DNA from: Nymphaea colorata
Taxonomy: Eukaryota; Streptophyta; Magnoliopsida; Nymphaeales; Nymphaeaceae
DNA: 64,000 nt
Assembly (NCBI RefSeq): GCF_008831285.2
Contig: NC_045140.1
Coordinates: forward strand, 12,646,505-12,710,504
Reading direction: 5' to 3'
The position numbers and the translations under genes are program-made. The first letter of the stretch is position 1. Each line of letters opens with the position of its first letter. The notes beneath the pieces are model-generated. The model worked only from the letters and a program-made list of their open reading frames with translations. It ran no database searches and was not told where the DNA came from. Of the stretch, positions 11,641 to 22,599 are shown piece by piece.

Positions 11641-12190
11641 TCTAGAGAATCTGATGGTGTCGACCGTTTAAAAGAGGAATAAGAAGCAGAAAAAGGCCCT
11701 CGACTCTGATGAATCTGAATGCAGCAATGACTTGGAAGAGAAGGAAGAAGAGGTGGATGAAACAGAGGACACCACTGATTCTAACGAATCCGAAAAATCT
11801 GAAGACAGTGAAGAGGCAGAAGGTGGAGAACAAGAGATTAAGGGGAAATTGCTAATTGGGTGTCGCCAGAGCAAGCGACTAAGGAAAAGTGGCACCATAC
11901 TCTAAAGAGGAACGACTTGATGGTATTTGGAGATGACACAGAAAAATGTTTCACAGTAGAGAGAGATGCTTTCGTTGCAACTTCCCCTTCTATTTTCCTA
12001 TTGGTTCGTTTGCTTGGTGCTTGCGCAGTACAATAAAGTAATTTTTGAATTTCTTCTTTCTTCTTGAGGAATCATTTTCTTTCATCAAAATGGCGCGTAG
12101 ATGATTACCTCCACAGTTCCCAACTGCTTCAAACTCTTTACTACCGCAGTTGACCCAGTATGACAAGGCAAAATAGTTCATGCAAGTAAT
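11641..12190 (+). pseudogene. Acidic coding remnant; empty-site paralogue of the locus at 50.15-53.34 kb
   Basis: A plus-strand frame from about 11670 to 11904 encodes a strongly acidic, serine-rich stretch (SDESECSNDLEEKEEEVDE, then DSNESEKSEDSEE). A basic segment, GCRQSKRLRKSGTIL, and a stop follow. The reverse complement of 53226-53340 encodes the matching GCRKSKLLRKSRTIL, and the rest of this unit up to about 12190 aligns to the reverse complement of 50150-50354. Conservation of the peptide between diverged copies suggests this was once coding. The family is not recognised; an acidic nuclear or chromatin-type protein is only a guess from composition. Stops and frame changes after 11905 mark it as broken. 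Confidence 0.5.
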
Positions 12191-12293
12191 GCCTTCGTAT
12201 CTTTAACTTGGTACTATGACTATACATCAACTTATACTGATGAAATCCATGTTTTCTCACCCAGGATATTGATGCTCCCACTGTGTCCTCATA

Positions 12294-12326
12294 ATATGTA
12301 TATATATATACACCCACACACACGCG

Positions 12327-12358
<32 letters not shown>

Positions 12359-12359
12359 A
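12294..12359. repeat. Compound (TA)n/(CA)n microsatellite
   Basis: Alternating TA and CA dinucleotides, with a CACGCG interruption in the middle. Confidence 0.95.
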
Positions 12360-15348
12360 CATCATTAATATATACAAACAAAATATTGTATTATCCCAAT
12401 AATATTATCTACAAAATGGAAATTGAGTTACACAATTGGCATGAAAACCAATTAACAGACATGCACCTAATGCTCATCATCCATGGACTTCTTTAACCTC
12501 CAGGCAACACAAACTTCAGGGAGTGGTCGAAAGATAGCCTGGTGAGCTGTGACGGCCATGGTGGTCTTCGGATGGTCTTCTCTGTCTACCTGATCCTGAC
12601 CTGCTTTGGCTTCTTAGCGAGGATGACAATCTACTAACATTCCACGGCTTTTTTTGCAGCTAGTCTGAAATGACATGGAGGCCCTAAAACTTGGCTGCAG
12701 CTTGTGTACTGGCCATGGCTGCTGTATCATGCATGTTTTGTGCAAGATGCAGCTTAACAGCACAAAATTTTATCATGATGGGGTAGGCAATGATCATGAA
12801 GAAAAGAATGTCTAGATCAATTTGTCTTGAATTCTCATGAGCAAACAATATAAAAGCTAAAAGCGAATTGTTAGATAAAGAAACAAGGATTTCCAACACA
12901 TTTTCAGATACAAGAACTAGGATTTGAGGACAGACGGTGAGCAAAGTAACTGTTGTGATCATGCCTGACATGATCAGATACAAAAACTAGGATTTGAGGA
13001 CACATGGTCATTACGTCTGCAATGAGAAATGGTTGTGAATATTAAATGATTTGAGCAAAACTATGCATAAAACTTGTTACCTTGAAAAGTTGGTTCTTAT
13101 TTTGCAACAAAATTCGAGAAAAATAACTTTTTTCAAGTATTTATAGTTGCTTGAAGAGGACACATGGTGAGTGAAGAACAAAAAGAGACACCATTAGAAC
13201 AATAGATAATAACATCAATGAAAGAGGACTATTTGGTTCAAAACCTCAGCATGCAAAAGAAGCTGACTAAGAATTTTTTAAAAAAAAATGGAAAGGAGGC
13301 CCAAAATTTCAAAGAATTCTTTGAAGCTGACTAAGAATTCTTTGAAGCTGGAAATTTCAAAGATTTTGGTTCAACACAAAAAAAATTATATACACCTCCT
13401 CCAAGAGAAAAAATGATGGTCAAGAAGAAGCACATAATAGTTTCACCACGAAAAAAAAAAACCGGAAGCCCAATAAACAGACAATAAAACTTTTTTTTTC
13501 GGATTTAAGATAAACTAAATTAACTACACCATGTAACAGACCTTTAGAGGAGAGAAGAATTTGAGGGACAAGTTTATTAGGGCCAAGGCTTCTCCAGTTT
13601 GAAAAACTGCATCTGCACTTAAACCAATACTTTCGAAGAATTCATGTCAACCTGCTACACAATTAAAGTGGCTGAATGTAAGAATCCAAAAAATTGGTGA
13701 GCACTAATAAAACCAGCAAGAAGCACATTTTGTCAACTTCTGTGGCTAAAATTTAGCAAACGTATGTCCCTTTCTCAAGGACTTGAAGAAGAATTTAAAG
13801 TACCATTGTATCAAAACATGGTAATAACAAATAAAACAGTCTACCAAACCTCACTATATCAGGATCTGGGTCCAATTTTTTTTCTATTAGTGCAGTTGCT
13901 TCAGAGAAAAACTATGAAGGACAAGAAAATTCTACCGCACTGATCTGTAAAAGAGCCAAAAAAAGAAAACTGTTACCTTCTAACTTTAAACCCTTAATGG
14001 TAGGATAGAACACATTCTTTCTCATTTAAAAACACAAGATCCATATTGCCATGAAACTTCTGACGGGACAGGGCCATTTATCAGAATTGTTGCAAATAAA
14101 AGGACTATGAAATATATGATACTAATATTGGCATCAAGTAAATTAAGATTTATAGATTTATAAAATCACACCCTTACACCAGTGGGCCCAACAAAAAAAA
14201 AGAAAAAGAAAAAACAAAAAAGCAGAAAAAGATTAAAGAAAAATTTTGCATCAAGTGTGCAGAAAAGAAAACGTTCAATTATGGGGAACTCCATAGTCCA
14301 TTCCATGAAACATGGTAGTAGCAAACAATAAGGACCAAGAACAATGCAAAGAATTCATCCACATGTAAAACATTGCCAAAACATAGGAATTAAAGTTGAA
14401 GGCAGCAAGCCTTCCAACACATTCTATTTGAAGAAAAGAAAAGCAAAGCACTTGAAGCAAGTGATACATGACCGAAAATACAGGGAGACATATTCAGGCA
14501 TAAGAAGAGCAGAATACATTATAGATGAACGAGTTTCATAACAAACAAGGACATTTTTATCTACCTTTACTTAAAGTGATTCTGAATGGCATCAAACGCC
14601 AAATCGTTACCTAGTCAAAATGGGAAAAACAAAAGACTCTTAGAAAATGCTTAAAACCAATTGTAAAGAATGGATGATCATGCTAAGAAGATCAATATTA
14701 GAGAAGGAAAAAAAAAAAAGATTAGTAACACTGTAAACATGAACAACATGTGTCTTTATCCGAGCATCATTCTTTGCAGACATGGTAATTGATGCAATAA
14801 AGACTGGGATTCCAAGTCAGGAATCAACAAACAAAAAACTTCCAAAAGCATATACAAAAAATAATTCCAACTAAAAAACATGGAACCAACCAATGCTTTT
14901 AATAGAAAACTTTGAACCTGGCAAGTACAAATATCTAACAATCTAAATAAAAACACAGAGGAGAAAAGGTGTGATCTAAAACAATAACACCAAACTGCCA
15001 AAATTAAGTACTCAAAAAGTTCTGTAAACATCGAAATACCGGTACAAGCTGACCCTGTTACGTCATTCAAACATACCAGAAACAAAAACCTAAAGTTTCA
15101 CGAAGACCCCATTGAAAAAACAGAATGAAACATATTCTTTAAAAAAAGAAGCTAAAAAAAGGAAACAAAAAACAAGAAAACCTAAACCGTAGCTAGGGCT
15201 ACAAATTTTAAGTCAAGAGCTCTGAACTGTTCCTTTGACAATTTTGTCTGACAATCTTCCTAGGGTTGATGGTGAATATCTATGCCTTTCTGTTTCTCTC
15301 TCTCCAAAATTTCGCACAGCTCACTTGGCAATTCATTTCTAGCCATTT
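12360..15348. other. About 3 kb AT-rich, no gene recognised
   Basis: Low-complexity A-rich and T-rich DNA with several poly-A stretches (near 13276, 13450, 14195 and 14710). A short duplication around 13310-13350 repeats GAATTCTTTGAAGCTGACTAA-like words. Frames at 12684-12983 and 14756-15085 on the minus strand carry no recognisable motif. Confidence 0.5.
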
Positions 15349-15353
15349 CAAGC

Positions 15354-15847
15354 TGATAACGCACCAGCTCACTCCAGAAAATCTGGTGCGTCTTCAACGG
15401 TTCATAACTCCAGGACATCAGGCGTGGATCATAACTGCAGGAAATCGGGCGTAACTAATATGGCAGGAAATCAAATCAGCCACGAGAGTCAAGAGACTAA
15501 AATGCATCTTGATAAGGCTCCAGCAATAAACTAGAATTCCAGCAAATTAAGAGCAATAAATATGGAAGCAAAGCCAATCGAACGAGCAACAAAAACGCCT
15601 CTTCACAATGATGAAAGATTTCGGGAGAATGTCAGTTTCTCCTATTCAAAACCAAAGGAGAAATTCAAGGAAACTAATTGTACGCCAGAAACTGATTCAA
15701 ATTCGAATAAGACATAGCAATGTATAAATACTGTGCTAAGGGAACCAGATCATCATGAAATTGATGACTGAGTCGTGGAGTAGAAATTTTTATTCCAAAC
15801 CACGTTAATTTCTTGTGTTCATCATCTTCATCATTCTTTCTCTTTTA
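15354..15847 (+). repeat. 5' LTR of the Copia element
   Basis: Starts TGATAACGCACCAGC and ends TTTCTCTTTTA directly before the primer site. It aligns to 18953-19449. In the first ~190 bases I count about 16 differences by eye, mostly C/T or G/A, with the 3' LTR usually carrying the A or T. This pattern fits decay of methylated cytosine. The LTR ends in TA rather than the usual CA, a boundary supported by the near-match of the flanking 5-mers. Confidence 0.9.
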
Positions 15848-16032
15848 TGGTATTAGAACTATAAAAGCATTGCGAGAAGCCGGCATTTAGTGCCACAACT
15901 AATTGATGACTGAGTCGTGGAGTAGGAATTTTTCTTCCAAACCACGTTAATTTCTTTTGTTCATCATTCTTTCTCTTTTATGGTACTGGAACTATAAAAG
16001 CATTGCGAGAAGCCGGCATTTTATAAGTGCCG
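15761..16032 (+). repeat. Tandem duplication of LTR end, primer site and leader
   Basis: A unit starting TTGATGACTGAGTCGTGG at 15761 repeats at 15903, a shift of 142 bases. Each unit contains the last part of the LTR, a primer site and the leader text ACTATAAAAGCATTGCG. The second unit lacks about nine bases of the CATCTTCAT segment. The element therefore carries two primer-site copies. Confidence 0.9.
15848..15859 (+). promoter_or_regulatory. Copia primer-binding site (degenerate initiator Met tRNA type)
   Basis: TGGTATTAGAAC directly follows the 5' LTR and differs at two positions from the common plant site TGGTATCAGAGC. A second version, TGGTACTGGAAC, lies at 15981-15992 in the duplicated leader. 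Such sites pair with the 3' end of initiator methionine tRNA to prime minus-strand cDNA. Confidence 0.75.
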
Positions 16033-16200
16033 CAACTACTTGAGGTAACCCCGTCCACCCTCACCGGAGAGAGTTTCTAGGCATGAATTTCTTTGAGGCG
16101 CGTCAATTTATGTGGTGTTGGATTCGGGCAAGTGTCTAGTATTTTTGGACAAATTTACAGATTTTTTGGACAATCTTGTGAAGAGATACAAAATTTACAA

Positions 16201-17046
16201 ATGCCGCAGGTCTTCAACATGTCGACTTCCGCAACAAATTCGGCAGCTAAGTACCCCTATCCTTCCACTGTAAATGTGGCTAATTTTGTTTCAATCAAAC
16301 TAACACACAAGAATTTCTTGTTGTGGAAAACACAAATTTTTTGTCTCATAGAAAGCCAAGATCTGCTTGGGTTTATCGATGGTACGATTCTCACGCCATC
16401 TTCTACCATTGAATCCTTTGAAAATGGTGAAACCGTGAGACGACCAAACCCTGATTATTCTGGTTGGAAAAAGTCAGACTGTCTTCTAAGAAGATGGCTT
16501 ACTGGGTCTCTCATAGAAGAAGTCCTTGGACTTGTCGTGGGACTTGAAACCTCTAAACAAGTATGGAAAAACTTGACAAGAGCATTCGCTCGTGAGTCAA
16601 AGGACAAAGAAATCATGCTGACAAGAAAACTACAACTCCACCGCAAACAAGATAAACCTGTGACTGAATATGTTACTGGTTTCAAGGCTATATGTGATGA
16701 ACTTGTAGCGATTGGGAGGCCTCTTGAGGATGACGACAAAGTCTTTTGGCTTGTTAACGGTCTCGAACCAGGATATGAGTCGTTCATGACTTCTATCCTC
16801 AAGCCGCTGATTCCCTCATATCTTGATGCAGTGTCACTACTTCAAGGGCATGAAACAATGAAGGACTTACATGTGGGAGAGGCTAGGTTGAACAACCAAA
16901 TGGCCTTCTTCACACAACATTCCAACAATCAAACCAACAGAAAACGATACAACAATATTTGGCGCAATACCAATAGCAACAATAGTCGGTTCAACTCGAA
17001 GGGCCGTGGGTTCAATCCAGCAACTCAGACTCAAAATCAGCAATGA
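16201..17046 (+). CDS. Copia gag (capsid) protein, open reading frame
   Basis: Encodes the structural Gag that packages element RNA in the cytoplasm. The frame is open from 16093. I prefer the ATG at 16201 (MPQVFNMSTS), because residues before it read like leader; 16219 is the alternative. Copia gag features are visible in order: KLTHKNFLLWKTQI near the start, a GWKKSD...LRRWLTGSL region, then VWKNLTRAFA, the long helix with EIMLTRKLQLHRKQ and VTEYVTGFKAICDEL, and VFWLVNGLEPGYESF. The tail is rich in Asn and Gln with RGF. A stop at 17044 interrupts before the zinc knuckle, so Gag and Pol are no longer one frame. Confidence 0.85.
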   Translation: MPQVFNMSTSATNSAAKYPYPSTVNVANFVSIKLTHKNFLLWKTQIFCLIESQDLLGFIDGTILTPSSTIESFENGETVRRPNPDYSGWKKSDCLLRRWLTGSLIEEVLGLVVGLETSKQVWKNLTRAFARESKDKEIMLTRKLQLHRKQDKPVTEYVTGFKAICDELVAIGRPLEDDDKVFWLVNGLEPGYESFMTSILKPLIPSYLDAVSLLQGHETMKDLHVGEARLNNQMAFFTQHSNNQTNRKRYNNIWRNTNSNNSRFNSKGRGFNPATQTQNQQ

Positions 17047-18480
17047 TCGACCAATGGAGAGACGAACAAATCCAAGGTACCATGTCAGATTTGTGGCCTA
17101 AATAATCATAATGCCTTTAAATGTTATCACAGGTTTGATCATGCTTATCAACCACGTGATATGCCACGGGCATTTGCTGCTATGAAAATCGCTGATCCTA
17201 CTAATCAAGACTGGTTTCTTGACACTGGAGCAAGTTCTCATGTGACTGATGATCCAGGTAAACTCAAAAGTTGCATCATATAAAGGAACAGACAAAATCA
17301 TGGTAGGAAATGGCCAACATCTTGATATTACACATATTGGAGTTGCCGATATCCATGTGGGAAATCGCACAATTCCTCTCGACAACGTTCTTGTTGTGCC
17401 CGACATCAAGAAAAATCTTATTTCAGTTAGTCAACTCTTTTCTACTATGCCTTATGTGTTTGAATTCTCTTCAAATTTCTTTGCTATTAAGGACAAGGAG
17501 ACCAACGAAGTAACTAAAACGGGGTCTAGAGAAGGTGTTCTGTATGCTCTCAAACCAAAACCGAAGAATGTGTTCTTTTCAACACGGTTGCGATCAACTC
17601 CTTTTGAATTGTGGCATGGACGACTTGGTCATCTACATCATAAAGTGTTAGAGTTTATGGGTGCAAATAAGTTGATTACAATGACAGAAAATTTGCCTAA
17701 AACGTTTACTTGTGCCAGTTGTCCAGTTGTTAGATGGGAAAGGCGTGCAGGCTTCCACTTCTTCCTATTGATGATGATTGTGATTTTTTATTTACTAAAG
17801 TGCATTATGACTTATGGGGACTGGCTCCTATTGCATCTTGCCAGAATCTAAAATATTATGATTTGTTTGTGGATCAATTCTCTAAATATTCATGGATTTA
17901 TCCTCTAAAATAGAAATCTGATTTTTTTGCCAAATTTCTTGAATTTCACAAAAATGATTCAAACAAAATTTGATGCAAGGCTCAGAGTTTTTCAAAGTGA
18001 TGAAGGGGGCGAGTTTAACAGTTTGGTTCTTACAGATTATTTAAAGGAGAACAGCATTAAACATTAAAAATCTTGTCCTAAGATGCCAGAGCAAAATGGT
18101 ATGGTGGAAAGAAAACATAGATCGGTTATAGAATTATGTCTTACTATGTTATTTCATTGCCATCTTCCAGCTCAATATTGGGTTGAGGATTTTTCCACTG
18201 CAGTTTGGCTTATCGACCGACTTCCATCACAAGTTTTACACATGCAAAGTCTGTATGAGTTGCTTTTCAAGAAACGGCCTGATTATTCTTGTCTTCGCAA
18301 TTTTGGATCTAGATGCTATCCTTACCTTAGAGGATATACGAATCATAAGTTTCAGCCCAAGTCATTACCTTGTGTGTTTCTTGGATATAGCAACCATCAT
18401 AAAGGGTATAGATGTCTATATCCTCTCACTGGACGTGTATATATCTCCCATCATGTCGTGTTTGATGAAACCTATAAATC
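17047..18480 (+). pseudogene. Copia pol remnant: zinc knuckle, protease, integrase
   Basis: Downstream of the gag stop the frame continues with the zinc knuckle CQICGLNNHNAFKC (CX2CX4HX4C, about 17083-17124), then the protease active site WFLDTGASSHVTDD near 17212. A shift near 17270 leads into the frame at 17249-17851 (NGQHLDITHIG, VPDIKKNLISVSQL), which carries the pre-integrase motif LWHGRLGHLHHKVL. The integrase core is damaged by several stops between 17850 and 18080. It resumes at 18083 with PEQNGMVERKHRSVIEL, then RLPSQVLHMQSLYELLF and CVFLGYSNHHKGYRC, and ends in YISHHVVFDE. In full Copia elements reverse transcriptase follows here. Instead the text jumps to RNase H at about 18488. 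Confidence 0.88.
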
Positions 18481-18487
18481 CCAAGAT

Positions 18488-18940
18488 TTGACTCTCCAAG
18501 CATACTCTGATGCAGACTGGGAGGGCTGTCCAGATACACGCCGATCGACTTCAGGATACTGCACATTTCTTGGTCCAAATTGTATCTTGGAGCTCTAAGA
18601 AATAACCGACTGTTGCTCATTCGTCCTGTGAAGCTGAATACTAGGCCCTCACTGGAGCTGCTGCTGAAATTAAATGGCTTACCTTTATTTTACAAGATCT
18701 CGGTGTCTACCTCTCCAAAGCTCCAATTCTATTGAGTGACAACATTTCGGCACTACATACCACTATCAAAACAGTCTTTCATTCACGTATGAAACATTTT
18801 GGAACTCGATTATCAAGTCGCACTGGGAAATATGAATACTCAATTCGTCACAACCGAAGGTCAGCTTACAGATCTTTTTACCAAACCATTGTCTCAGCAA
18901 CGATTCAGCACCTTGGCTTATGTATGCAACCTTCCCTTCG
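18488..18940 (+). pseudogene. Copia RNase H domain, frameshifted
   Basis: Begins LTLQAYSDADWEGCPDTRRSTSGYC, directly continuing the integrase frame at 18083-18598. After the stop at 18596, other frames keep the rest of the domain in pieces: EAEY-like and WLTYILQDLGV-like segments, an SDNISALH-like motif near 18738, and a QLTDLFTKPLSQQRF-like C-terminus near 18865-18905. At least two frame changes separate them. RNase H normally removes RNA from the cDNA hybrid; here it is non-functional. Confidence 0.85.
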
Positions 18941-18941
18941 G

Positions 18942-18952
18942 TTGAGGGGGGA
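18942..18952 (+). promoter_or_regulatory. Copia polypurine tract
   Basis: A G-rich run, TTGAGGGGGGA, directly before the 3' LTR start at 18953. This is the position and composition of the plus-strand primer in Copia elements. Confidence 0.85.
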
Positions 18953-19449
18953 TGATAATACACCAGCTCACTCCGGAAAATCAGGTGCATCTTCAACGGT
19001 TCATAACTCCAGGAGATCAGGCGTGGATCATAACTGCAGGAAATCAGGCGTAACTAATATAGCAGAAAATCAAATCATCCACGAGAGTCAAGAGACTAAA
19101 ACACATCTTCATAAGGCTCCAACAATAAATCAGAATTCCAGCAAATTAAGAGCAATAAATATGGAAGCAAAGCCAATCGAACAAGCAACAAAAACACCTC
19201 TTCACAATGATGAAAGATTTCGGGAGAATGTCAGTTTCTCCTATTCAAAACCAAAGGAGAAATTCAAGCAAACAGATTGTACACCCATGGAAACTGATTC
19301 AAATTCGAATCAGACATAGCAATGTATAAATACTGTGCTAAGGGAACCAGATCATCATGAAATTTATGACTGAGTCGTGAAGTAGGAATTTTTCTTCCGA
19401 ACCACATTAATTTCTTTTGTTCATCATCTTCATCCTTCTTTCTCTTTTA
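18953..19449 (+). repeat. 3' LTR of the Copia element
   Basis: Starts TGATAATACACCAGC and ends TTTCTCTTTTA, parallel to the 5' LTR. The plus-strand frame that crosses it (18732-19319) is a by-product of low stop density and not a gene. Confidence 0.9.
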
Positions 19450-19454
19450 CAGGC

Positions 19455-20307
19455 TTACAATTAACTTTATTCCAAAGTACTTGACAATGTTAGAGCAGCA
19501 GAAACCAAAATTTTCAAAGATCAGAATGTAGAATCCTGCGAACTACATAAGGAGTCAAGAAGAGCAATCTTGCTCTCTGTCTCCTCTTGGGTAACACAGT
19601 CGATTTTTATTTTTCTTTAGTCCATGTCTTAATTGATGAAGTTTCTTGAAGAATTCGTGTGGCATCTATGGATTTTCCTTGGCATATTTATGAACGCAGG
19701 AAAATTGGTCTCATTTCATACCCTCTTGTTGGGTTTTCCTAGGGTAAAAAGGCATGTCCTGGAGAGTTCCATTTGTTTGTTAGGAAATGGAATTAATTCC
19801 AGCTGCGACTTGAAGAATTAAGAGTTTTCAGTGGAAAGGTAAGCTACTTAAATGTGTTTACCAAGTGTAGTTTCCTGAAAGACGATTTCAGTTTTGATAT
19901 TTGAGTTATTTCTTTTTTTATAAAAAGTTTGTCCATTGTAGAGCTCTGCCAAACACTTGAATATTGAGGCGCAGCCATGGGAAGATTGTATTTTATGGTT
20001 ATGGTATATTAAAGGTAAAATACTTAGTCATCAGTGTTTAACCACCGATAATATTCTCATGTGCTACTGATTTATTAGCAAGTGGCTGTTTACTGTTTAA
20101 GCAATTGTGCTTTCAATGGCCAAAGACTAAAATATCACCTCTTCTTTTCTCTTTGACTTTCTCTCTCACTTTCCTCTTGGAAAAATCAAATGGTCACGTG
20201 CCTACCAATTTCTCTCTTTCTAAATCAGCCTTTTTTTCATTTTTTCCAATATATCAAGCTATTTTCCATTTTTTTTAACGGCCAAAGACTAAAACATCAC
20301 CTTTCTC

Positions 20308-20343
<36 letters not shown>

Positions 20344-22590
20344 GAAAAAGCAGAGAGGGGAAAAGAGAATGAATCTCAAGTTCTTTTAATATGAAAATTT
20401 GATTGTATTCATCTTTCATCTCAGCATCCTCCTTTCTATATCAAAATTAAACAAAGAGAGAAAAAGGATACACCAATAAGAACAACTTATGAGAATTAGT
20501 GGAAGAGCGGCCTGCTCATGGTTTTCATTCATTTGGCTTTTTTTCTAAAAGCAGTCGCATAGATGTGTTTGAGATGTTTTAAGAAAATGTTGAGTGTTTA
20601 GTTGTATAAATTAATTTATAACTTGAAAAGGCTACATATTTTTTTATTCTTATGAATCTTGATCTATTGCATTGGACGTTGGTCATTTCCTTATCTTGTA
20701 AAATTGGAAATTCCAGACTTCGAGTGCTTATTTTACTCACTAAATAAATGGCCCTATTTTTGCGATATAGAAGAGTTTTGACAAAATATAACTATAAAAT
20801 TTTTAAAATAAAGCAAATACCTGTTAAGCAGTCGGTGGGCAAAAGAAGGGTTTCTATTAAGAAATTGAAAATGTGAAGGCACTTTTCAAAATTACAGCAA
20901 GATATCAAGGACGACGTGAAAATTTTCTATAATAACCCCGCCAACCGGTAAGGTTCTCTCAAAAATTTCCTGCCAAAAGTAAGAAGCCGGGAAGAGAGAG
21001 AGAGAACATCAGAGCACTGACACATAGACCCGGGCGGCGGGCCGAGCCACCGTGGGGTACCCGGGACCCAGGCCAGCTGCCACAAGCGGCCTTGCCGATT
21101 AGTAATTTTTTTTGTCGGTCTTGTTTTTAAAATTATTTTGAGAGATTGAGATTGATTGAAACTTAGGTACTGATCGTATTTGATGTGTATAAATTTAGTT
21201 CTTTCTTGCTCTTCTTTTTCGGTGTCCTTCATTCTCAATCGACTGATTGAGTTGATAAGCCTAGTAGTTGTTTCTTGCTTGATCTTTTTTGAGAAACTCT
21301 GTTGAAGAATGTTTGGGATTTCTAGGTCCGTTGGGCTTCAGGTGACTGGATTTGTGGAAGACCATTCAGTATGCCCATGGATTGGATGTATTCATGATTG
21401 TTTTGTTCCTTCTCGTTCTCATTTCTTGGTTATACCTGTATTGGGAAATTTGATGTTGACTCGTTGTTTTGTACACAATTCCAGTGAAGATCGTGCTCCT
21501 CCATCAAAAAATTCTTCATAATGTAACAATTACATTATAGAATGTAGCTGCATGTGCATACCAATCATACAGATCTATCTCACTTACAAAAAGTTCAGTA
21601 GAAGCCGTACGTTGGATTTAAAAACAGTTTAACACTTGGTATTTTTTTTAAAATTAAACCATAAAAAAAGTAGCGTATATATGTCTTCCCAGCCACTATG
21701 TGTGATCTCAATGTATTTAAATCTAAGAATCCACACCAATAATGTTTTCAATGTTTACAAAGACTGCTCCACAAATTAAATGAGAAAAGTAAGTGGTAAC
21801 TACTTTTGAAAAACACCAAATGTCCAACTTTTCCTTCTGTTTTTCAAATGAACACTTGATCTCGTCAAAAGTATTAAAGTAATCATCAAATGATGAAATT
21901 ATCCCATCAAATTGAAAATATTATCAAGAAAATGGAATTGAAAAGGAAAAACTCCTAATTAATGGCTCTGGTACAAACTCCAAAGTTATCTAGATCAAGA
22001 TTGTGGGGATAAGTTTAAGTAGAAAGATGTAACTCACTAATAGCTATATATATGTAAAAGGTATTCTGAACTGACAAACAATATGAGCTATTAAGTTGAA
22101 CCAAGTTGAAGAGTATGGTCTCAAAAATGTCAATGGCTGATATATATAAAAATGTATCTCAGGGTTTTTGATGTGGCAACATGCAGGATTGATTATGGAA
22201 TTCTGCCCATAAGACGAAGATGTTTGTGGAGATATCTCAAAGATAAAAATTAAGGATGTAGAAGATATAGTTATAAGAATCATTCACAAACACCAAAAAT
22301 GAGGACATTTTTCCTTTCTTAACTAAAATTAATTTTAAGACTGCTACTTGGATAAAAATAAAACAAAAGAATTAGTCAACATGTAAAAGTAGGCCAAAGA
22401 ATGAGCAAACATGTAAAACTAATCCGAAGGTGGATATTAAAACCACCAAAAAGATTCTATAAGTTTGTAGTTCATTGTGTGAAAGCTGGGAACATCCTGA
22501 CTGGTGAAATTGAGTTCCTTTTCTTTTTGTTGGCAATGTTGTGCTTTGATTGAAGGTGCCATGATTTATTGATATATATATTCACAATTT
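19455..22590. other. About 3.1 kb with no gene recognised; one GC-rich patch
   Basis: Mostly AT-rich. A short repeat, GGCCAAAGACTAAAA followed by ATCACCT, occurs at about 20119 and 20280. A (TA)n(GT)n microsatellite lies at 20311-20344. At 20930-21110 there is a distinct GC-rich patch (CCGGGCGGCGGGCCGAGCC at about 21030). It could be the 5' end of an unrecognised gene or transposon, but the frames on either side show nothing identifiable. Confidence 0.45.
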
Positions 22591-22599
22591 GATAGAGGG

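Larger units (their letters stand above)
15349..19454 (+). mobile_element. Copia LTR retrotransposon, complete ends but missing reverse transcriptase
   Basis: A 4.1-kb element with two alignable LTRs in direct orientation (15354-15847 and 18953-19449). A primer-binding site follows the first LTR and a purine tract precedes the second. The domain order is gag, zinc knuckle, protease, integrase, RNase H; integrase upstream of RNase H is the Copia arrangement. Flanking 5-mers are CAAGC (15349-15353) and CAGGC (19450-19454), an imperfect target duplication. A typical full Copia internal region encodes about 1,300 residues; this one is shorter because the reverse transcriptase is absent. It cannot move on its own, though its ends and primer site look usable in principle. 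The lineage may be Ale/Retrofit-like from the gag and integrase text, which needs a tree. Confidence 0.92.

Noticed and set aside
18732-19319. 195-residue plus-strand frame as a host protein.
   Set aside because: It starts in an out-of-frame RNase H region and continues through the 3' LTR; the 5' LTR copy is interrupted in the same frame.
20990-21110. GC-rich patch as ribosomal RNA or a CpG-island promoter of a real gene.
   Set aside because: It matches no rRNA core motif that I recognise, and no coding frame with recognisable content follows in either direction.
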